Below, piece by piece: positions 5,526 to 7,438 of a DNA stretch of 7,438 nt. The position numbers were made by a program, and so were the translations under genes. The stretch's first letter is position 1, and each line of letters opens with the position of its first letter. The notes beneath the pieces are model-generated. The model searched no databases and was not told the origin of the DNA. It saw nothing but the letters and a program-made list of their open reading frames with translations. Location of the stretch: positions 1-7,438 of the forward strand of contig JAKORQ010000412.1 in assembly GCA_029777755.1 (NCBI GenBank), written 5' to 3'. The stretch comes from Planctomycetota bacterium. Its GTDB lineage: Bacteria > Planctomycetota > Phycisphaerae > Tepidisphaerales > Tepidisphaeraceae.

Positions 5526-7028
5526 TCAGAATGCCCGATCCAGCAGGCGATACTGGATCGCCTCGCTCAGGTGGTTCTCGTTGATCTTCTCACATCCCTC
5601 GATATCGGCGATCGTCCTGGCAACCCTTCGTACCTTGTCGAATGCCCTGGCCGACAGGCCCAGCTCGTCCATCGCCTGCTTCATCAACAGCAGGCAGGTG
5701 TCGGACAGTTCGCAGTGTTCCCGCAGTTGCCTGGAGTTCATGCGTGAGTTAGTCGTGTCATCGCCGAAACGTGCATGCTGGCGTTCGCGGGCGGCCAGAA
5801 CGGCCTCGCGCATCTGGGCTGAGCTGGTCCCCTGATGCTTGCCGGTGAGGTCGCGATAGGGAACGGCCGGTACTTCCACGTGGATGTCAATTCGATCAAG
5901 CAGGGGGCCGGAGAGCTTTGCCAGGTACTTCTCCTTCGCGCGGGTGTCTTCACCCTTCCGGTGAGTGGGCGAGGGATTCATGGCTGCCACCAGCATGAAC
6001 TTGGCCGGAAACTTTATCGATCCATGCACACGGGCAATGGTTACCTCTCCACCTTCCAGCGGCTGACGCAGCATCTCCAGCACATAGCGGGAAAACTCCG
6101 GCAGCTCGTCGAGAAAGAGAATGCCGTGATGCGCAAGGGAGACTTCGCCCGGGCGGGGAATCGAGCCACCGCCGATCAGCGCCTGGGCAGTAGTGGAATG
6201 GTGCGGCGAGCGCACCGGCCGCTGGTCCATCAGCGCAATCGAGTCAGGCAGCAGCCCCATGGCCGAGTAGATGCGCGTCGTCTCCAGCGACTCGGCACGC
6301 GAAAGCGGCGGAAGTATGCCTGGTATCCGGCTGGCGAGCATCGTTTTTCCTGTTCCGGGCGGGCCGATCATCAGTAGATTATGGTGACCGGCACACGCCA
6401 CGGTGATTGCACGCTTCACCGCTTCCTGCCCGCGCACATCGACGAAATCCAGGGCCTCGTTGATCTGCGATGCCGTGTACGGCTGGCCATCAAGCTCGTA
6501 TGGCTCCAGTTCGATCTGCTCATTGAGGAATGCAACCGCCTGCGAGATGGTGGCGACAGGGTACACCTCGATATCTTCCACTACCGCCGCTTCTCGCGCG
6601 TTCTCCGAGGGGATAATGACGCCGCGATATCCCTTCTGCCTGGCCAGCAGCGCCATCGAGAGCGCGCCCTTGATCTTCCTGACCCGGCCATCGAGGGCCA
6701 GTTCGCCGGCGATCAGGTACTGCTTGTGTCGGTCGGTCTGGATCGACTTGGTTGCTCGCAGCACCCCGATGGCGATCGGCAAGTCCAGTGACGGGCCTTC
6801 CTTCTTAACGTCTGCGGGTGCGAGGTTGATGATGATATTGTTCTCAGGGTAGGCGTACCCGGAGTTCATGATGGCAGAGCGCACGCGCTCGACAGACTCC
6901 TTGACGGCCGCCTGCGGGAGGCCTACCACCAGTGTCTTGGTGAGCCCCTTGTTGGTCGTATCAACCTCGACCTCGCAGGCGATCGGGTCGATGCCTATGA
7001 GAACAAAACTATGAATCTTCGCGAGCAT
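5526..7028 (-). CDS. comM: ComM / YifB family Mg-chelatase-like AAA+ ATPase
   Basis: A complete 500-residue protein, the usual length for the family. Residues 1-170 are the N-terminal domain with a Lon-protease-like fold, recognisable by VVGLPQAAVKESVERVRSA, NLAPADVKKEGPSLDLPIA and GELALDGRVRKIKG. The AAA+ core has Walker A GPPGTGKT at 222-229, RSPHHSTTAQALIGGG near 273-288, Walker B GILFLDELPEF with Asp307 and Glu308, sensor Asn351 and SGPLLDRID at 373-381. The C-terminal Mg-chelatase domain has LSARAFDKVRRVARTIADIEG and ends in EAIQYRLLDRAF. In transformable bacteria ComM is a hexameric helicase that promotes branch migration when taken-up DNA is integrated; the role here is inferred. The usual four cysteines after the sensor Asn are absent. 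N-terminal similarity supports the start; AAAGGG lies 9 bases upstream, and a GAGGG directly abuts the ATG. Confidence 0.95.
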   Translation of the reverse strand: MLAKIHSFVLIGIDPIACEVEVDTTNKGLTKTLVVGLPQAAVKESVERVRSAIMNSGYAYPENNIIINLAPADVKKEGPSLDLPIAIGVLRATKSIQTDRHKQYLIAGELALDGRVRKIKGALSMALLARQKGYRGVIIPSENAREAAVVEDIEVYPVATISQAVAFLNEQIELEPYELDGQPYTASQINEALDFVDVRGQEAVKRAITVACAGHHNLLMIGPPGTGKTMLASRIPGILPPLSRAESLETTRIYSAMGLLPDSIALMDQRPVRSPHHSTTAQALIGGGSIPRPGEVSLAHHGILFLDELPEFSRYVLEMLRQPLEGGEVTIARVHGSIKFPAKFMLVAAMNPSPTHRKGEDTRAKEKYLAKLSGPLLDRIDIHVEVPAVPYRDLTGKHQGTSSAQMREAVLAARERQHARFGDDTTNSRMNSRQLREHCELSDTCLLLMKQAMDELGLSARAFDKVRRVARTIADIEGCEKINENHLSEAIQYRLLDRAF

Positions 7029-7064
7029 CCCTCACAACCCTTTGCTGCAGAAATCAGCAGCGGC

Positions 7065-7091
7065 ATTGTAAGGAGGATTGCCGGGTGATAA
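7065..7091 (-). promoter_or_regulatory. Candidate promoter for comM
   Basis: On the - strand, TTATCA (7091-7086) and TACAAT (7070-7065) are 15 bases apart, shorter than the ideal 17. The -10 box matches 5 of 6 and the -35 box 4 of 6. Transcription would start about 30 bases before the comM ATG. The gap to the upstream NHL gene is 85 bases, enough for a separate promoter, although co-transcription with that gene is also possible. Confidence 0.35.
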
Positions 7092-7113
7092 CAGCGCTTC
7101 GCACGCTGATGTT

Positions 7114-7438
7114 TCAACGAAAACGGGTGAGCTGAAGGCGATTGTTGCCTGAATCCAACACGACGACCCGCCCGCGGCTGTCGACAGCCGACGCCCAGGG
7201 ATACGCCAGCTCTCCTTCTCGTCTGCCGGTCTTGCCCCACATGCCCATCGGCTCGCCGGTCTCTTTGTTGATCTTCTGCACGCGGTTATTGCCAAACTCG
7301 GTGACGATCAGGTTGCCATCCAGGTCCTGTTCCAGGCCGTAGGGGAAGCGAAACTGCCCCGGTTGGGAGCCGGGGCCGCCCATGGCACGCACGAACTGCC
7401 CGGCCGTGGTGAATACCACGATGCGGTGATTGCCCGCA
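7114..7438 (-). CDS. NHL-repeat beta-propeller protein, C-terminal part (5' end outside window)
   Basis: The frame is open to the right edge and about 107 residues are visible. They show the ends and starts of NHL propeller blades: AGNHRIVVFTTAGQFVRAMG, then PYGLEQDLDGNLIVTEFG with NNRVQKIN, then PWASAVDSRGRVVVLDSG with NNRLQLTRF at the C-terminus. The recurring pattern is hydrophobic-D-x-x-G-N-hydrophobic-V followed by D/E-x-G-N-N-R-hydrophobic-Q. Each blade spans about 45 residues. NHL propellers are binding scaffolds, and in bacteria many are exported, but the N-terminus that would show a signal peptide is not in the window. The gene ends 85 bases before comM in the same direction. No enzyme residues can be assigned from this fragment. 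A GTG at 7419 is internal to a blade and is not the start. Confidence 0.85.
   Translation of the reverse strand, partial: AGNHRIVVFTTAGQFVRAMGGPGSQPGQFRFPYGLEQDLDGNLIVTEFGNNRVQKINKETGEPMGMWGKTGRREGELAYPWASAVDSRGRVVVLDSGNNRLQLTRFR

Noticed and set aside
5263..5835. 190-codon + strand frame starting at GTG 5263 with an AGGAGG upstream
   Set aside because: More than half of it is antisense to the well-supported comM gene and its composition (serine- and arginine-rich, no motif) is what the reverse of a GC-rich gene gives.
7080..7113. Terminator after the NHL gene (CAGCG/CGCTG hairpin)
   Set aside because: The stem has only 5 pairs with a 7-base loop and no T tract follows on the - strand.

Overview
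This 7.4 kb window looks like ordinary chromosome from a GC-rich (about 60%) bacterium. I lean towards a member of the Planctomycetota. The reasons are the DUF58 / BatA-like von Willebrand pair, the NHL-repeat protein, the mid-length ThiC and a tRNA gene without an encoded CCA. No single marker settles this, so the assignment is an inference.

Layout on the + strand, left to right. (1) The 3' end of a DUF58 protein gene is followed 5 bases later by a large BatA-like membrane protein with a von Willebrand A domain; together they look like the tail of a MoxR-type operon whose ATPase would lie to the left of the window. (2) A complete tRNA-Phe (GAA) follows, with its own candidate promoter and a clear intrinsic terminator. 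(3) A thiamin pyrophosphate (TPP) riboswitch sits directly in front of thiC; the ribosome binding site lies inside the aptamer, so TPP probably blocks translation directly. (4) A small lipoprotein with a PepSY-like domain follows thiC after 47 bases and is probably on the same transcript.

A 378-base stretch without a convincing gene then separates these from two genes on the - strand. It holds several strong inverted repeats, one with 21 paired positions, and is my best candidate for an undescribed structured RNA or 3'-UTR element. On the - strand are comM (a YifB / Mg-chelatase-like AAA+ ATPase, complete) and, upstream of it, the C-terminal part of an NHL-repeat beta-propeller protein that runs off the right edge.

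The window contains no insertion sequence, CRISPR array, phage gene or recognisable defence system. The known parts are housekeeping: cofactor synthesis, tRNA, DNA uptake or recombination, and envelope-associated proteins. The items most worth a second look are the structured convergent intergenic region, the placement of the riboswitch over the Shine-Dalgarno, the possible thiamin control of a lipoprotein, and the cysteine-free, shortened insert in ComM.
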